Source: Lysobacteraceae bacterium
GTDB taxonomy: Bacteria > Pseudomonadota > Gammaproteobacteria > Xanthomonadales > Rhodanobacteraceae
NCBI GenBank assembly: GCA_004143945.1
Contig: SEHB01000002.1
Coordinates: 310,001-374,000, forward strand
Direction: 5' to 3'
Length of the DNA: 64,000 nucleotides
Shown here: in pieces, positions 28,534-37,978 of the stretch
Layout: the number at the start of each line of letters is the position of its first letter
Position numbering within the stretch: position 1 is the stretch's first letter
The notes under the pieces: generated by a model
Database searches by the model: none
The model's input: only the letters and a program-made list of their open reading frames with translations
Told to the model about the DNA's origin: nothing
Position numbers and translations under genes: made by a program

Positions 28534-31150
28534 TCCGCGCCGCGAATGTCGGATCGGCGTTCGCGCCAGGCCATGCCGTTTCGAATGCGCGCAAGGCCGC
28601 GTCCGGGTCCTGCCCGAGCGCATGCTGCAGCTCGGCGGTGCGCAGCAGCGCGAGCGTCGATTGCGCGACGTTGTAGGGGATCATGACCGAGGTGCTGAAC
28701 TCGGCATAGGCGCGGCCGCGATGCGTCGCCAGCCACTGCGCGCGCGCGAGCGCAGCCTGCGCGTTGCCGGCCGCCGCGTGCGCCTCCATCAGCGCGACAT
28801 GCGCGAGCCAGGGTTCGCTGCCGTCGAGCGTCGGTTCGATCATCCGCACGGCCTCGCCCGGACTGCCGTCCACGCGCGCGGCTTCGGCCCGCACGACGGT
28901 CGCGAGCCGGCCGAGCACGGGGTATTCCGCGGCGGGGAACAGCGTCGCGACGCGCCCGGCTTCGTCGCGCGCGAGCGCCGCGTCACCCGCGCGCGCGGCG
29001 AGCCAGGCCGCGAACAGCAGCTGCGCCGCGACCGCAGGCCGGTCGGCCTCGGTCACGCTGCCGAGCTCGGTCGCGAGCGACGTCACCCGCGCGCGCAGGT
29101 CCGGCGTCGGTTCGCCGGGTGCTGCGACCAGCGTTCGCAACGACAGCACCATGCCGGCGAACTCGCGGGCACGCGGCGTCCCCGCGACACTCACGGTGCG
29201 CAGCGCACGATCGAACATGCGCCGCGCACTCGCCCAGTCGCCGCGATCGAACGCGATCGCGGCTTCGGCGAAGTCGCGCTCCGCATCCGCGCCCGGTGCA
29301 CCCGTCGACTGCACCTGCGCGAGCGTCGCGTCGACCCGCGCGAAGTCGCGCCGAGCGGCGTCGACGAGCAGGTAGTCGAGGTGCCAGGCGAAACCCGCCG
29401 AACGCGCCGCGGCGAAATGGCGTTCGGCTTCGGCGTAGCGCTCGTTGCCCAGGTGCAGCATGCCGAGCAGAAGTTCGGTGGCCGCCACGCGCGCATTCGG
29501 CGGCGCCGCCGCATGCTCGGCGATGCGCACGATCTCGTCGTCGTAGCGGTTCGCGTACAGCCAGCCGAAGTAGGCATGCAGGGCCGCACCGGTCGGGAAG
29601 TCCGGGTACAGCGTCGACAGCAGTTTCCACTTTTCCAGGGCGGCGCGCGGCGTGCGGCCGAGGCTCGCTTCCCAGGCATCGACGTAGAGCTGGTCGCGCG
29701 AGGTCAGGCGATCGCGCTGGCGCGCCGCGGTTCGCAGTTCGGCCAGCGCGCCTGCGCGGTTGTCGATCGCGAGCAGCGTGCGCGCGAGCCCGATGCGCGC
29801 GAGCGCGAAGTCGCCGTCGATCTCGAGCGCCTGCCGGTGCAACGCGAGCGCATCGCGGTACTTGCGCACGCCATAGGCATCCTCGGCCAGCGTGTAGGCG
29901 CGCAAGGCGTCGAGATTGCCGGTGGTGACCTTCTCCAGCGGCAGCGATTCCTTCGACACCGTCGCGAGCGCCTCGCCGAGCCGCAGGCGCAGCTTCTGGT
30001 TGACCTGGTCCAGCGACGGCAGCACCGAAGACTCGCCGACGCCGTCCGCGGATTCGGAGTAGACGGTCGTCTGTGTGTGCGGATCGACGACTTCCGCGGT
30101 GATGCGCACGCGGCCACCGATCTCGGCGACGGTCGGCAGGATCAGCGCGCGCGCGCCGTCGCGGATCGCGATTTCGGAACCGATCGCGCGGTCGATCCCG
30201 GTCGAGTCCGGGTCGCGCTGCATGCGCTTGACCGTCTCGCGCGTCTTCAGCGCGGACAGCACGTTGACATGACGCGATTGCTCGAGGCCGATGCGGAACG
30301 CGGTCGCGAGCGAATCGTCGAACGCGGTTTCGCCGGTCAGGTTCGCGAGATCACCGACGACCACCCAGTCGCGTTGCGCGAACGCGATCGCGGGTTCCGG
30401 CTTGAGCAGGTACCAGGCCGGCAACGCCAGCAGCATGAAGAGCGCCACCGCCTCGACCGCGAGCGTGGCCGGACGGCGCCAGAACGGCACTTCGCGATGC
30501 GCCTTGCCCGACCACGGCGGCGCCTTCAGCGGCGCGATGCCTTCCTCGCCGACCTCGAACACCGCGATCGGATCCGGGACGCCCTTGAATCGGTAGCGCC
30601 CGTGCGTGCGCCAGCGCACCTGCTCGAGCTGCGCGCCGAGTTCGCCCTGCGCGCGGTGCGCGAGCGCGTGCGCGACGCCGGACAGCAGGATCTGGTTGGG
30701 CAGCGCGAGCTGCATCAGGCGCGACGTGATCGGCTTGACCAGGCCTTCGACTTCGACCGGCTTGGCGCCCTTGGAGATGTCCTCGGGGCTGTTGTCCCAC
30801 GACACGATGTCGCCGACGTGGATGCCGACTCGCACCGCGAGCGCAGAGCCCTCCTGCAGGTTGAGCTCGCGCAGCGCGCGCAGGTACGCGAGTGCGAAGC
30901 CGACCGCCTGCACCGGGCGATCGAACATCAGCAGGAAACCGTCGGTCTTGTCGATCTCGCGCCCACCGTGCACCGGCAGCAGCGCGCGCGCGACGCGATC
31001 GTGGCGGCGCAGCAGTTCGGCGCCACGACGGTCGCCGAGACGCTGCACCAGCGCGGTCGAGTCGACGAGGTCGCACAGCACGAGCGTGCGCAGCAAGGCC
31101 GAGCTGGCGCTCGCTGCGCTGGTCGGAATCGATGGTGCGAGTGCATTCAT
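28508..31150 (-). CDS. Class III cyclase with membrane helix and TPR domain, copy 2
   Basis: An 880-aa paralogue of copy 1, very similar for the first about 430 residues (cyclase domain, membrane helix, TolB-like domain) and much less so in the TPR half. Cyclase signatures: RTLVLCDLVDST, EIDKTDGFLLMF, GIHVGDIV. The transition-state Asn is again a Pro (VKPITSRL) while the Arg is kept. The membrane helix is near residues 240-262. It probably makes or senses a cyclic nucleotide at the membrane and uses the TPRs for protein contact. It follows the cNMP-binding GGDEF gene by 78 bp on the same strand. Confidence 0.8.
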   Translation of the reverse strand: MNALAPSIPTSAASASSALLRTLVLCDLVDSTALVQRLGDRRGAELLRRHDRVARALLPVHGGREIDKTDGFLLMFDRPVQAVGFALAYLRALRELNLQEGSALAVRVGIHVGDIVSWDNSPEDISKGAKPVEVEGLVKPITSRLMQLALPNQILLSGVAHALAHRAQGELGAQLEQVRWRTHGRYRFKGVPDPIAVFEVGEEGIAPLKAPPWSGKAHREVPFWRRPATLAVEAVALFMLLALPAWYLLKPEPAIAFAQRDWVVVGDLANLTGETAFDDSLATAFRIGLEQSRHVNVLSALKTRETVKRMQRDPDSTGIDRAIGSEIAIRDGARALILPTVAEIGGRVRITAEVVDPHTQTTVYSESADGVGESSVLPSLDQVNQKLRLRLGEALATVSKESLPLEKVTTGNLDALRAYTLAEDAYGVRKYRDALALHRQALEIDGDFALARIGLARTLLAIDNRAGALAELRTAARQRDRLTSRDQLYVDAWEASLGRTPRAALEKWKLLSTLYPDFPTGAALHAYFGWLYANRYDDEIVRIAEHAAAPPNARVAATELLLGMLHLGNERYAEAERHFAAARSAGFAWHLDYLLVDAARRDFARVDATLAQVQSTGAPGADAERDFAEAAIAFDRGDWASARRMFDRALRTVSVAGTPRAREFAGMVLSLRTLVAAPGEPTPDLRARVTSLATELGSVTEADRPAVAAQLLFAAWLAARAGDAALARDEAGRVATLFPAAEYPVLGRLATVVRAEAARVDGSPGEAVRMIEPTLDGSEPWLAHVALMEAHAAAGNAQAALARAQWLATHRGRAYAEFSTSVMIPYNVAQSTLALLRTAELQHALGQDPDAALRAFETAWPGANADPTFAARISALRTKP

Positions 31151-31228
31151 CCCTGGTCGCTCCCAGTGCCGGCCCCTGCAGCCTGGCCGAATCGGAACGG
31201 CGGACGGCGCGGCCGCGCCGGCGGTGCC

Positions 31229-32299
31229 TCAGGCCACGCTGTGCAACGAACCGTGCGGCATCGCCTGCGCCGCCGCGAGGTGGTAGCCGTCGCCGCCGCG
31301 TCCCTTGCTTTCGTACAACGCAGCGTCGGCGTCGCTGTACCAGACCGCCCAGTCGGCGGTCTCCGAGCACAGGCTGCCGCCGATGCTGACCGTCACCGAC
31401 AATCCTTCATTGCAGCCGCTGAAACGCAACGCGCGCACCGCGCTGATGACCTGGGTGGCGCGCGCGCGCATCTCCTCCTCGCCCGTGACCTGCATCAGCA
31501 GCGCGAATTCGTCGCCGCCGAGGCGGCACGGCACGTCGGAAGAGGACGCCGCATTCTGCACTTCCTCGGCGATCGCGCGCAGGACCTGGTCGCCGACGAG
31601 GTGGCCGCAACGGTCGTTGATCTGCTTGAAACGGTCGAGGTCGACCAGCAGCAGCGCGAGTTCGGTGCCGGGCAGGCGGTGTTCGGACAAGCGCTCGAGG
31701 AACATGTAGAGCCCGCGCCTGTTGCACAGTCCCGACAGTTCGTCGGTCTGCACGAGGCGTTGCGCGGTCGACAGCTGCGTGCGGGTCTGGCGCAACGAGT
31801 CGAGCGTGACCATCAGGTCCTCGTTGCGTCGCTTGAGGCTCTGGATCAGCTGCTGCTCGCTCGCGACGAGGTAGGAGAACGAGCGGCGCATGAACTGCGC
31901 GAGCAGGCGCGGTTCGCTCGCGATCAATCCCTCGAACACTTCCTGGTCGATGATGCGCAGCCGCGCCGGCGTGAACGCGACCGCGTTCGCGACGCGCGTG
32001 TGGCTGCCGATGAACAGCACGAGCTCGCCGAAGAATTCGCGCGGCCCGATGATCTTGTCGGGCAGGCCGTCGCCGAACTCGAGCTGCACTTCGCCCGATT
32101 CGACGATGAACATCGCGCGGCCGAGTTCGCCGCGGCGGAAGATGATGTCGCCGGGTTCGACCGATCGGCTCGCGCCCGCGCGTGCGAACAGCGCGGCTTC
32201 GTCGTCGGAGAGATGCCGAGGCAGCAGCGCCGGTGCCGGCGGAACCGCTGTCAGCGCATGGGCGAGCTCGCTCGCCGAGCCTGGCTTGCCGCTGGACAC
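31229..32299 (-). CDS. Diguanylate cyclase with N-terminal cyclic-nucleotide-binding domain
   Basis: A predicted c-di-GMP synthase (356 aa) controlled by a cyclic nucleotide. Residues about 20-140 are a CRP-like cNMP-binding fold with the phosphate-binding cassette (PREFFGELVLFIGSHTRVANAVA). Then comes a helical linker and the GGDEF domain with intact active-site motif RLGGDEFALL, preceded by DLDRFKQINDRCGHLVGD. GTG at 32299 is chosen because AGGGGAGG sits 5 bases upstream; the open frame continues to 32437 without support. Lying directly before cyclase 2, it is the natural candidate effector for that cyclase. Confidence 0.85.
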   Translation of the reverse strand: MSSGKPGSASELAHALTAVPPAPALLPRHLSDDEAALFARAGASRSVEPGDIIFRRGELGRAMFIVESGEVQLEFGDGLPDKIIGPREFFGELVLFIGSHTRVANAVAFTPARLRIIDQEVFEGLIASEPRLLAQFMRRSFSYLVASEQQLIQSLKRRNEDLMVTLDSLRQTRTQLSTAQRLVQTDELSGLCNRRGLYMFLERLSEHRLPGTELALLLVDLDRFKQINDRCGHLVGDQVLRAIAEEVQNAASSSDVPCRLGGDEFALLMQVTGEEEMRARATQVISAVRALRFSGCNEGLSVTVSIGGSLCSETADWAVWYSDADAALYESKGRGGDGYHLAAAQAMPHGSLHSVA

Positions 32300-32547
32300 T
32301 CGAACCTCCCCTCTGGGGCCCGACCGGATGGCCGATGGTACCCCAGTTCGCGCGCGGCGGGCAGCGCACGGCCCGCCGCGCTGCGCGAATTCCCCTTGTG
32401 GGCATGTAGGAAAATTGCCACTCGAGGCACGCGGCACCAGGCGATTGCGTCCGGTCGCGGCGGTGCCATGCCGCGGTGCGGATCGCGGGTCCCGTCCGGC
32501 CTCCCGCGTCTACCCGACCTTCGCGTTGTGCCGTCCCGCAGCCCGCT

Positions 32548-33843
32548 TCAGGCCGCGCGCGTCGCCGTGAACTGCTCCTCTTCGGTCGAGCCCTTGAGCG
32601 CGACGGTCGAGGACTGGCCGCGCTGGATCGCCTGGGTCACCGCGTCGAAGTAGCCGGTGCCGACCTCGCGCTGGTGCTTGACCGCGGTGAAGCCGAGGTC
32701 GGCGGCCGCGAACTCCGCCTCCTGCAGTTCGACGAACGCGCTCATCTGGTTGCGCGCGTAGCCGTGTGCGAGCTTGAACATCGAGTAGTTCAGTGCGTGG
32801 AACCCGGCCAGCGTGATGAACTGGAAGCGGTAGCCGTAGGCCGCGAGTTCGCGCTGGAAGCGCGCGATCGTCGCGTCGTCGAGGTTCTTCTTCCAGTTGA
32901 AGCTCGGGCTGCAGTTGTAGGCGAGCAGCTTGTCCGGGAACTTCGCATGGATCGCCTCGGCGAACGCGCGTGCGAACGCGAGGTCCGGCTTGCCGGTTTC
33001 GCACCAGACGAGGTCCGCGTGCGGCGCGTACGCGAGTCCGCGGCTGATCGCCTGGTCCAGACCGTTGCGCGTGCGGTAGAAGCCCTCGACCGTGCGCTCG
33101 CCGGTCGTGAACGGCTGGTCGTTCGGATCGACGTCCGAGGTCAGCAGGTCGGCCGCTTCCGCGTCGGTGCGCGCGACCACGAGCGTCGGCACGCCGCAGA
33201 CGTCGGCCGCGAGGCGCGCGGCGTCGAGCTTCTCGATCGCCTCGCGCGTCGGCACCAGCACCTTGCCGCCCATGTGGCCGCACTTCTTGACGCTCGCGAG
33301 CTGGTCCTCGAAATGGACCGCGGCCGCGCCGGCTTCGATCATCGCCTTCATCAGCTCGAACGCGTTGAGCACGCCGCCGAATCCGGCTTCGGCATCGGCG
33401 ACGATCGGCTGCAGGTAGTCGATGCGGTCGTCGCCTTCGGCATGCGCGATCTGATCCGCGCGCAGCAGGGCGTTGTTGATGCGCTTGACCACCTGCGGCA
33501 CCGAGTTGGCCGGATACAGCGACTGGTCCGGGTACATCTCGCCCGCGATGTTGGCGTCCGCCGCGACCTGCCAGCCCGAGAGGTAGATCGCCTTGAGCCC
33601 GGCCTTGACCTGCTGCATCGCCTGGTTGCCGGTCAGCGCACCGAGTGCGTTGACGTAGGGCTCCCGCTGCAGCGCGGCCCAGAGCTTGTCGGCGCCGAGG
33701 CGCGCGAGCGAATGCTCGACGTGCACCGACCCGCGCAGGCGCACGACGTCGGCCGCGGTGTAGCCACGCGTGACGCCGGCCCAGCGCGGGTTGTCGGCCC
33801 AGTCGCGCTGGAGTTGGTCGGCGGTGGGAAGGGGCGTCGTCAT
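32548..33843 (-). CDS. aceA: Isocitrate lyase
   Basis: Cleaves isocitrate to glyoxylate and succinate in the glyoxylate shunt. The 431-aa product has the catalytic KKCGHMGGK motif (about residue 185-195), the substrate block NWKKNLDD and the early [23 protein letters not shown]. It lies downstream of aceB on the same strand, 127 bp apart, in the acetate/fatty-acid growth operon aceBA. No aceK follows. Confidence 0.95.
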   Translation of the reverse strand: MTTPLPTADQLQRDWADNPRWAGVTRGYTAADVVRLRGSVHVEHSLARLGADKLWAALQREPYVNALGALTGNQAMQQVKAGLKAIYLSGWQVAADANIAGEMYPDQSLYPANSVPQVVKRINNALLRADQIAHAEGDDRIDYLQPIVADAEAGFGGVLNAFELMKAMIEAGAAAVHFEDQLASVKKCGHMGGKVLVPTREAIEKLDAARLAADVCGVPTLVVARTDAEAADLLTSDVDPNDQPFTTGERTVEGFYRTRNGLDQAISRGLAYAPHADLVWCETGKPDLAFARAFAEAIHAKFPDKLLAYNCSPSFNWKKNLDDATIARFQRELAAYGYRFQFITLAGFHALNYSMFKLAHGYARNQMSAFVELQEAEFAAADLGFTAVKHQREVGTGYFDAVTQAIQRGQSSTVALKGSTEEEQFTATRAA

Positions 33844-33970
33844 GGCGGGGCTCCTGGGCTGTGGCGGGGGATTGGGACGCGTGGCGGAAGGCGTGGGGAT
33901 CAGTGGCCTGGGATCGATGGCGCGGGGTGGGTCGGTTCGGGCGAGGGCATGTGCTCGACCCTCTCGTCCC

Positions 33971-35563
33971 CTACCCCTCGAGCAGTGGATACGCGACGAG
34001 CGTCAGGAAGTCGGCGAGCTTCGGCGCGTGCGTGAGTTGGTCGAGCAACACAACCGCGGTGTCGAGCTGCGAACGGCCCGGCATCGACGTCGCGGCGAGC
34101 GCGTTGCGCGCGTCGGCGAGCGCGGACTCGAATGCGGCGGAATCGATCGCGCTGCCGTCGTCGAAGCGGGCCGCATGGCGCACCCATTGCCACAGCTGCG
34201 CGCGCGAGATTTCCGCGGTGGCGGCGTCTTCCATCAGGTGGTGGATCGGGACGCAGCCCTGGCCGTCGAGCCAGGCCGCGAGGTAGCGCAGGCAGATCAC
34301 GATGTTCGCGGCGAAGCCTTCGCGCGTGATCGTGCCGGCGCTCGGCGCGAGCAGCCGATCGCGATCGGCGACGACATCCGCGCGCGCGACCTGCAGCTGG
34401 TTCGGCGTCGGCATGTGCTCGTCGAACGCCGCCCGCGCGACCGCGACCAGCGCCGGATGCGCGACCCAGGTGCCGTCGTGGCCCGCGCGCACCTCGCGCA
34501 GCTTGTCCGCGCGCACCTTGGCGAGCGCGGCCTCGTTCGCGGCTGTGTCGTGGTTGATCGGGATCTGCGCGGCCATGCCGCCCATCGCGAACGCGCCGCG
34601 GCGATGGCAGGTTCGCACCAGCAACTGCGAATAGGCCTCGAGGAACGGTACGCCCATCGTTACCTGCGCGCGCTCGGGCAGCACGCGATCCGGATGCGCG
34701 CGCAGCGTCTTGATGTAGGAAAAGATGTAGTCCCAGCGACCGCAGTTGAGGCCGGTGATGCGCGTGCGCAGCGCATGCAGGATCTCGTCCATCTCGAACA
34801 CCGCCGGCAGCGTCTCGATCAGGACGGTCGCCTTGATCGCGCCGAGCGGCAGCCCGAGTTCGTGCTCGGCGTGCGCCATCACCTCGTCCCACAGCGCGGC
34901 CTCGCGGTGGCTTTCGAGCTTGGGCAGGTAGAAGTAGGGCCCGCGATCGCGTTCGTGCAGCGCGCGCGCGTTGTGGAACGCGAACAGGCCGAAGTCGAAC
35001 AGCGCGCCCGCGATCGGTGCACGGTCGACCTCGAGGTGGCGCTCGGGCAGGTGCCAGCCGCGCGGACGCACCATCAGAACGGCGGGGTCTGGCTGCACCG
35101 CGTACCGACGGCCCTGCTCCGACACGTACTCGATCGTGCCCTGCACCGCGTCGCGCAGGTTGAGCTGGCCGTCGAGCAGGTTCGCGAACGTCGGCGCGGT
35201 CGAGTCCTCGAAGTCGGCCATGAACACCTGCGCGCCTGAATTGAGCGCGTTGATGATCATCTTGCGGTCGACCGGACCCGTGATCTCGACGCGCCGGTGC
35301 TGCAACGCGGCCGGGATCGGCGCGACCTGCCAGTCCGATTCGCGCAGCGCGCGCGTCTCGGGAAGGAAGTCGGGCAGCGCGCCCGTGTCGAAGGCGGCCT
35401 GGCGTTCGGCGCGGCGCGCGAGCAGCGCGCGCCGCGCGGGATCGAAGCGGCGGTGCAGGCCGGCGAGGAACGCGAGCGGCTCGGGGGCGAGCACGCCCGC
35501 ATGGCCAGGCGCGAGCTCGGCAAGCACCTGTGCAAGCGCGGGGGTCGGCTGCGGAACGCTCAT
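33971..35563 (-). CDS. aceB: Malate synthase A
   Basis: Condenses glyoxylate with acetyl-CoA. The 530-aa product shows the family elements [39 protein letters not shown] and the C-terminal [18 protein letters not shown]. The ATG at 35563 is chosen (GGAG upstream); the frame is open about 16 codons further. Divergent from a LysR gene across 154 bp, which carries a dyad operator. Confidence 0.93.
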   Translation of the reverse strand: MSVPQPTPALAQVLAELAPGHAGVLAPEPLAFLAGLHRRFDPARRALLARRAERQAAFDTGALPDFLPETRALRESDWQVAPIPAALQHRRVEITGPVDRKMIINALNSGAQVFMADFEDSTAPTFANLLDGQLNLRDAVQGTIEYVSEQGRRYAVQPDPAVLMVRPRGWHLPERHLEVDRAPIAGALFDFGLFAFHNARALHERDRGPYFYLPKLESHREAALWDEVMAHAEHELGLPLGAIKATVLIETLPAVFEMDEILHALRTRITGLNCGRWDYIFSYIKTLRAHPDRVLPERAQVTMGVPFLEAYSQLLVRTCHRRGAFAMGGMAAQIPINHDTAANEAALAKVRADKLREVRAGHDGTWVAHPALVAVARAAFDEHMPTPNQLQVARADVVADRDRLLAPSAGTITREGFAANIVICLRYLAAWLDGQGCVPIHHLMEDAATAEISRAQLWQWVRHAARFDDGSAIDSAAFESALADARNALAATSMPGRSQLDTAVVLLDQLTHAPKLADFLTLVAYPLLEG

Positions 35564-35612
35564 CGGCGACTCCGGTGTCACGGGCGACCAGACTAGGAGC
35601 GATCCTTCCACT

Positions 35613-35655
35613 TTGACAAAGCAAACGATTCAATGGAATCTATTGGTATTGTCAA
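35613..35655. promoter_or_regulatory. Dyad operator/promoter between aceB and the LysR gene
   Basis: TTGACAA (35613-35619) and its exact complement TTGTCAA (35649-35655) face each other across 29 bases, in an AT-rich patch unlike the surroundings. Inside is a smaller dyad CAAT / ATTG. Each arm contains a TTGACA that could serve as -35 for the gene it points away from. A LysR-type regulator commonly binds such paired sites in a divergent intergenic region. Confidence 0.6.
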
Positions 35656-35717
35656 TGCATGCGCAAGCGGCTGCCCCGCAAGGAAAATTGCGGAGCGGCG
35701 GCTCACTCGAGGCCGCG

Positions 35718-36725
35718 ATGGCGACACGCAAGGAGGGCAGGCCCAAGACGCGCCGACCTGCCGCTGGCGGCGGCGAACCCGTGCGCTTCTACTACAAGGG
35801 CAGTCGCCTCAAGCAGCTGCGCGCGTTCTGCATGATCGTCAAGCTCGGCACGCTGTCGCGCGCGGCCGAGGCGCTGTTCCTGTCGCAACCTTCGGTCAGC
35901 CTGCAGTTGCGCGCGCTCGAGCGCGAGCTCGGCAGCGAGCTGATCGAGCGTCGGCGACGCCGCGTCGCGCCGACGCGCGAAGGCCAGGCGCTGTACGAAC
36001 TCGCATTGCCGCTGGTCGAGGGACTGGATGAACTCGACCAGCGCTTCCGCGCGGTGCGCACCGGGCTCGCGGGCGGCGAACTCCACATCGCCGCAGGCAC
36101 TTCGACGATCCAGTACCTGCTGCCGGCGTTCGTCGCGGCGTTCCGCGCGCGCCATCCGGGCGTGAAGCTGCAGCTGCACAACGTGACCGGCAAGGACGGG
36201 CTCGCGCTGCTGCGCTCGGACCAGGTCGATTTCGCGGTGGGCTCGATGCTCGACGTGCCGAACGACCTCAGTTACGAGCCGGTGCAGTCCTACGACCCGT
36301 TCCTGATCACGCCGCCCGACCACCCGCTCGCGCGGCTGCGCGAGCTGACGCTCGCGGACCTGTCGCCGTACGGCCTGATCCTGCCGCCGCAACGCCTGAC
36401 CACCTACCGCCTCGTCGACCTGATCTTCCAGCAGCGCAAGGTGCCGTTCCAGGTCGCGATCGAGGTCGGCGGCTGGGAAGTCATCAAGCAGTACGTCGCG
36501 CTCGGCCTCGGCATCTCGATCGTGACCGGGATCTGCATCGACAAAGACGACCACGCCCGGCTCGCGGTGCGCAACATGGGCGCGTGGTTCCCGCAGCGCA
36601 GCTACGGCGTGGTCGTGCGCAAGGGCAAGTACCTCAGCAGCGAGGCGCGCGCATTCGTCGACCTGGTCCGACCCGGCCTGTTCACGCGCCGCGACTGGTT
36701 CGAGCCCGGCCACTCCGAGCGATGA
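35718..36725 (+). CDS. LysR-family transcriptional regulator of the glyoxylate shunt genes (probable)
   Basis: A 335-aa LTTR with an N-terminal helix-turn-helix (LKQLRAFCMIVKLGTLSRAAEALFLSQPSVSLQLRALERELG) and a C-terminal substrate-binding fold of CysB/CbbR type ending GYGVVVRKGKYLSS-like. The start at 35718 is chosen because an earlier in-frame ATG (35655) overlaps the TTGTCAA operator arm and lacks a ribosome site. Divergent orientation to aceB makes control of aceBA likely; the effector is unknown. Confidence 0.8.
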   Translation: MATRKEGRPKTRRPAAGGGEPVRFYYKGSRLKQLRAFCMIVKLGTLSRAAEALFLSQPSVSLQLRALERELGSELIERRRRRVAPTREGQALYELALPLVEGLDELDQRFRAVRTGLAGGELHIAAGTSTIQYLLPAFVAAFRARHPGVKLQLHNVTGKDGLALLRSDQVDFAVGSMLDVPNDLSYEPVQSYDPFLITPPDHPLARLRELTLADLSPYGLILPPQRLTTYRLVDLIFQQRKVPFQVAIEVGGWEVIKQYVALGLGISIVTGICIDKDDHARLAVRNMGAWFPQRSYGVVVRKGKYLSSEARAFVDLVRPGLFTRRDWFEPGHSER

Positions 36726-36747
36726 CCGCGGCGCGCATCGGCAACGC

Positions 36748-37926
36748 TCATCGATACTGCCGCAGATAGCGCGTCGCGAAGTGCTGCTTGAGCCAGTGCA
36801 TCGCGCGCATGCGCGGCAGCGCGAACGTGCGCGCCCCGCCGCGGTAGACGAGCATGCCCGCATCCAGCGTATCGACGATGCAGACGAGTTCGGTCCGAAA
36901 CCCGTGCGCGGCAGCCTGGCCGCGCAGTTCCGCCGCGATGTTGCGGGCGACCGCATCGGCCTGCAGGTCGGCCTGGTGCGCCTGCTTGGCCATCCACTCC
37001 GGGCCCGGATAGCTGCCCGCATCGCCGGCCACGTACACCTGTCGCAGCCCGCGCACGCGGCCGTGCCCGTCGGCCGCGACGAATCCGCCCTCGGAGCGCG
37101 GCAGGTCGCTCGCGTCGAGCCATGCGGGGCCGGTCAGTCCGGGCATGAACAGGATCAGGTCGGCGCTGATCTCGCCTCCCTCGGTCACGACGCGGCCGGG
37201 CTCGAAACGCACGGGCTTGTGCCCGAGCTGCGTCTCGATGCCGAGTGCGTGCATGCGCTCCAGCAGCCGGCGCACCGCGGACGGGCCGAGGCGCTGGCCC
37301 GGCTGCGTGGATGGATTGAAGAACACGAGCTTGAACGCGTCGCGCCGTCGCTGGCGGCGCAGCAAGGTGTCGATGCCGAACAGGAACTCGAACATCGGCC
37401 CGCCGCGCACCGCGCCGGGCTCTTTCGGATTGCTCGCGAAGCCGAACGCGATGGTGCCGCCGTCCATCGCCGCGAGGCGGTCGCGGATCGCTTCGGCAGA
37501 CGCGATGCCTTCGCACGGGATCAGCGCATGCTCGATCCCCGGCAGCGCGCGCAGGGTGCGCGCGCCGGTCGCGATGACGAGCACGTCGCTCGCGAGCTCG
37601 CCGCTGTCGGTGACCACCCGGCGTCCGCCATCCTGCACCTGCTGCACGCTGCCCTCGACCCAGTGCACGAACATGCGCTCGAAGAACGCCGCCAGCGGCA
37701 CGCGCAGGTCGTCGCCGCTTCGCGCGCCCGACGGCACCCAGACCAGGCTCGGCAGGTAGACCAGCTCGCGCCGCGGCGACACCACGGTGATGTCGGCGTC
37801 GACGCGCGAGGCGCGCAGCCGGCGGATCGCGGTGAGCGCGGCGAAGCCGCTGCCGAGGATCACGATGCGTGCGCGGCGCGCCGTTCCCGCGCCGAACGGG
37901 GGCGCACCCGGGGAGTCGATGCTCAT
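36748..37926 (-). CDS. SQR-like FAD-dependent oxidoreductase
   Basis: A two-dinucleotide-binding-domain flavoprotein (392 aa) related to sulfide:quinone oxidoreductase. It has the FAD site ARIVILGSGFAALTAIRRLR, VIATGAR, and the second FAD strand RQVYVAGDAGSYPGPEW. Only two cysteines are present (LIPCEG near 137, LVCIVDTL near 347), whereas classic SQRs have three, so the catalytic cycle may differ. It is the last gene of the operon with the RND pump, opposite a BigR-type regulator, which favours a role in sulfide or persulfide detoxification. Confidence 0.75.
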   Translation of the reverse strand: MSIDSPGAPPFGAGTARRARIVILGSGFAALTAIRRLRASRVDADITVVSPRRELVYLPSLVWVPSGARSGDDLRVPLAAFFERMFVHWVEGSVQQVQDGGRRVVTDSGELASDVLVIATGARTLRALPGIEHALIPCEGIASAEAIRDRLAAMDGGTIAFGFASNPKEPGAVRGGPMFEFLFGIDTLLRRQRRRDAFKLVFFNPSTQPGQRLGPSAVRRLLERMHALGIETQLGHKPVRFEPGRVVTEGGEISADLILFMPGLTGPAWLDASDLPRSEGGFVAADGHGRVRGLRQVYVAGDAGSYPGPEWMAKQAHQADLQADAVARNIAAELRGQAAAHGFRTELVCIVDTLDAGMLVYRGGARTFALPRMRAMHWLKQHFATRYLRQYR

Positions 37927-37978
37927 GATGGCGTTCCCTTGATCGCGGCCGGCATGGCGCGGCGGAATCGACGCGTCG

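Noticed and set aside
22583-32299. Complete azole-forming RiPP cluster with YcaO cyclodehydratase, protease and exporter
   Set aside because: None of these genes is seen in the region; only dehydrogenase, peptide and cyclase genes are present.
28622-32653. Very long plus-strand frame (1343 aa) opposite cyclase 2 and the GGDEF protein
   Set aside because: Antisense shadow of well-supported minus-strand genes; composition is biased to Arg, Ala, Glu and His with no domain.
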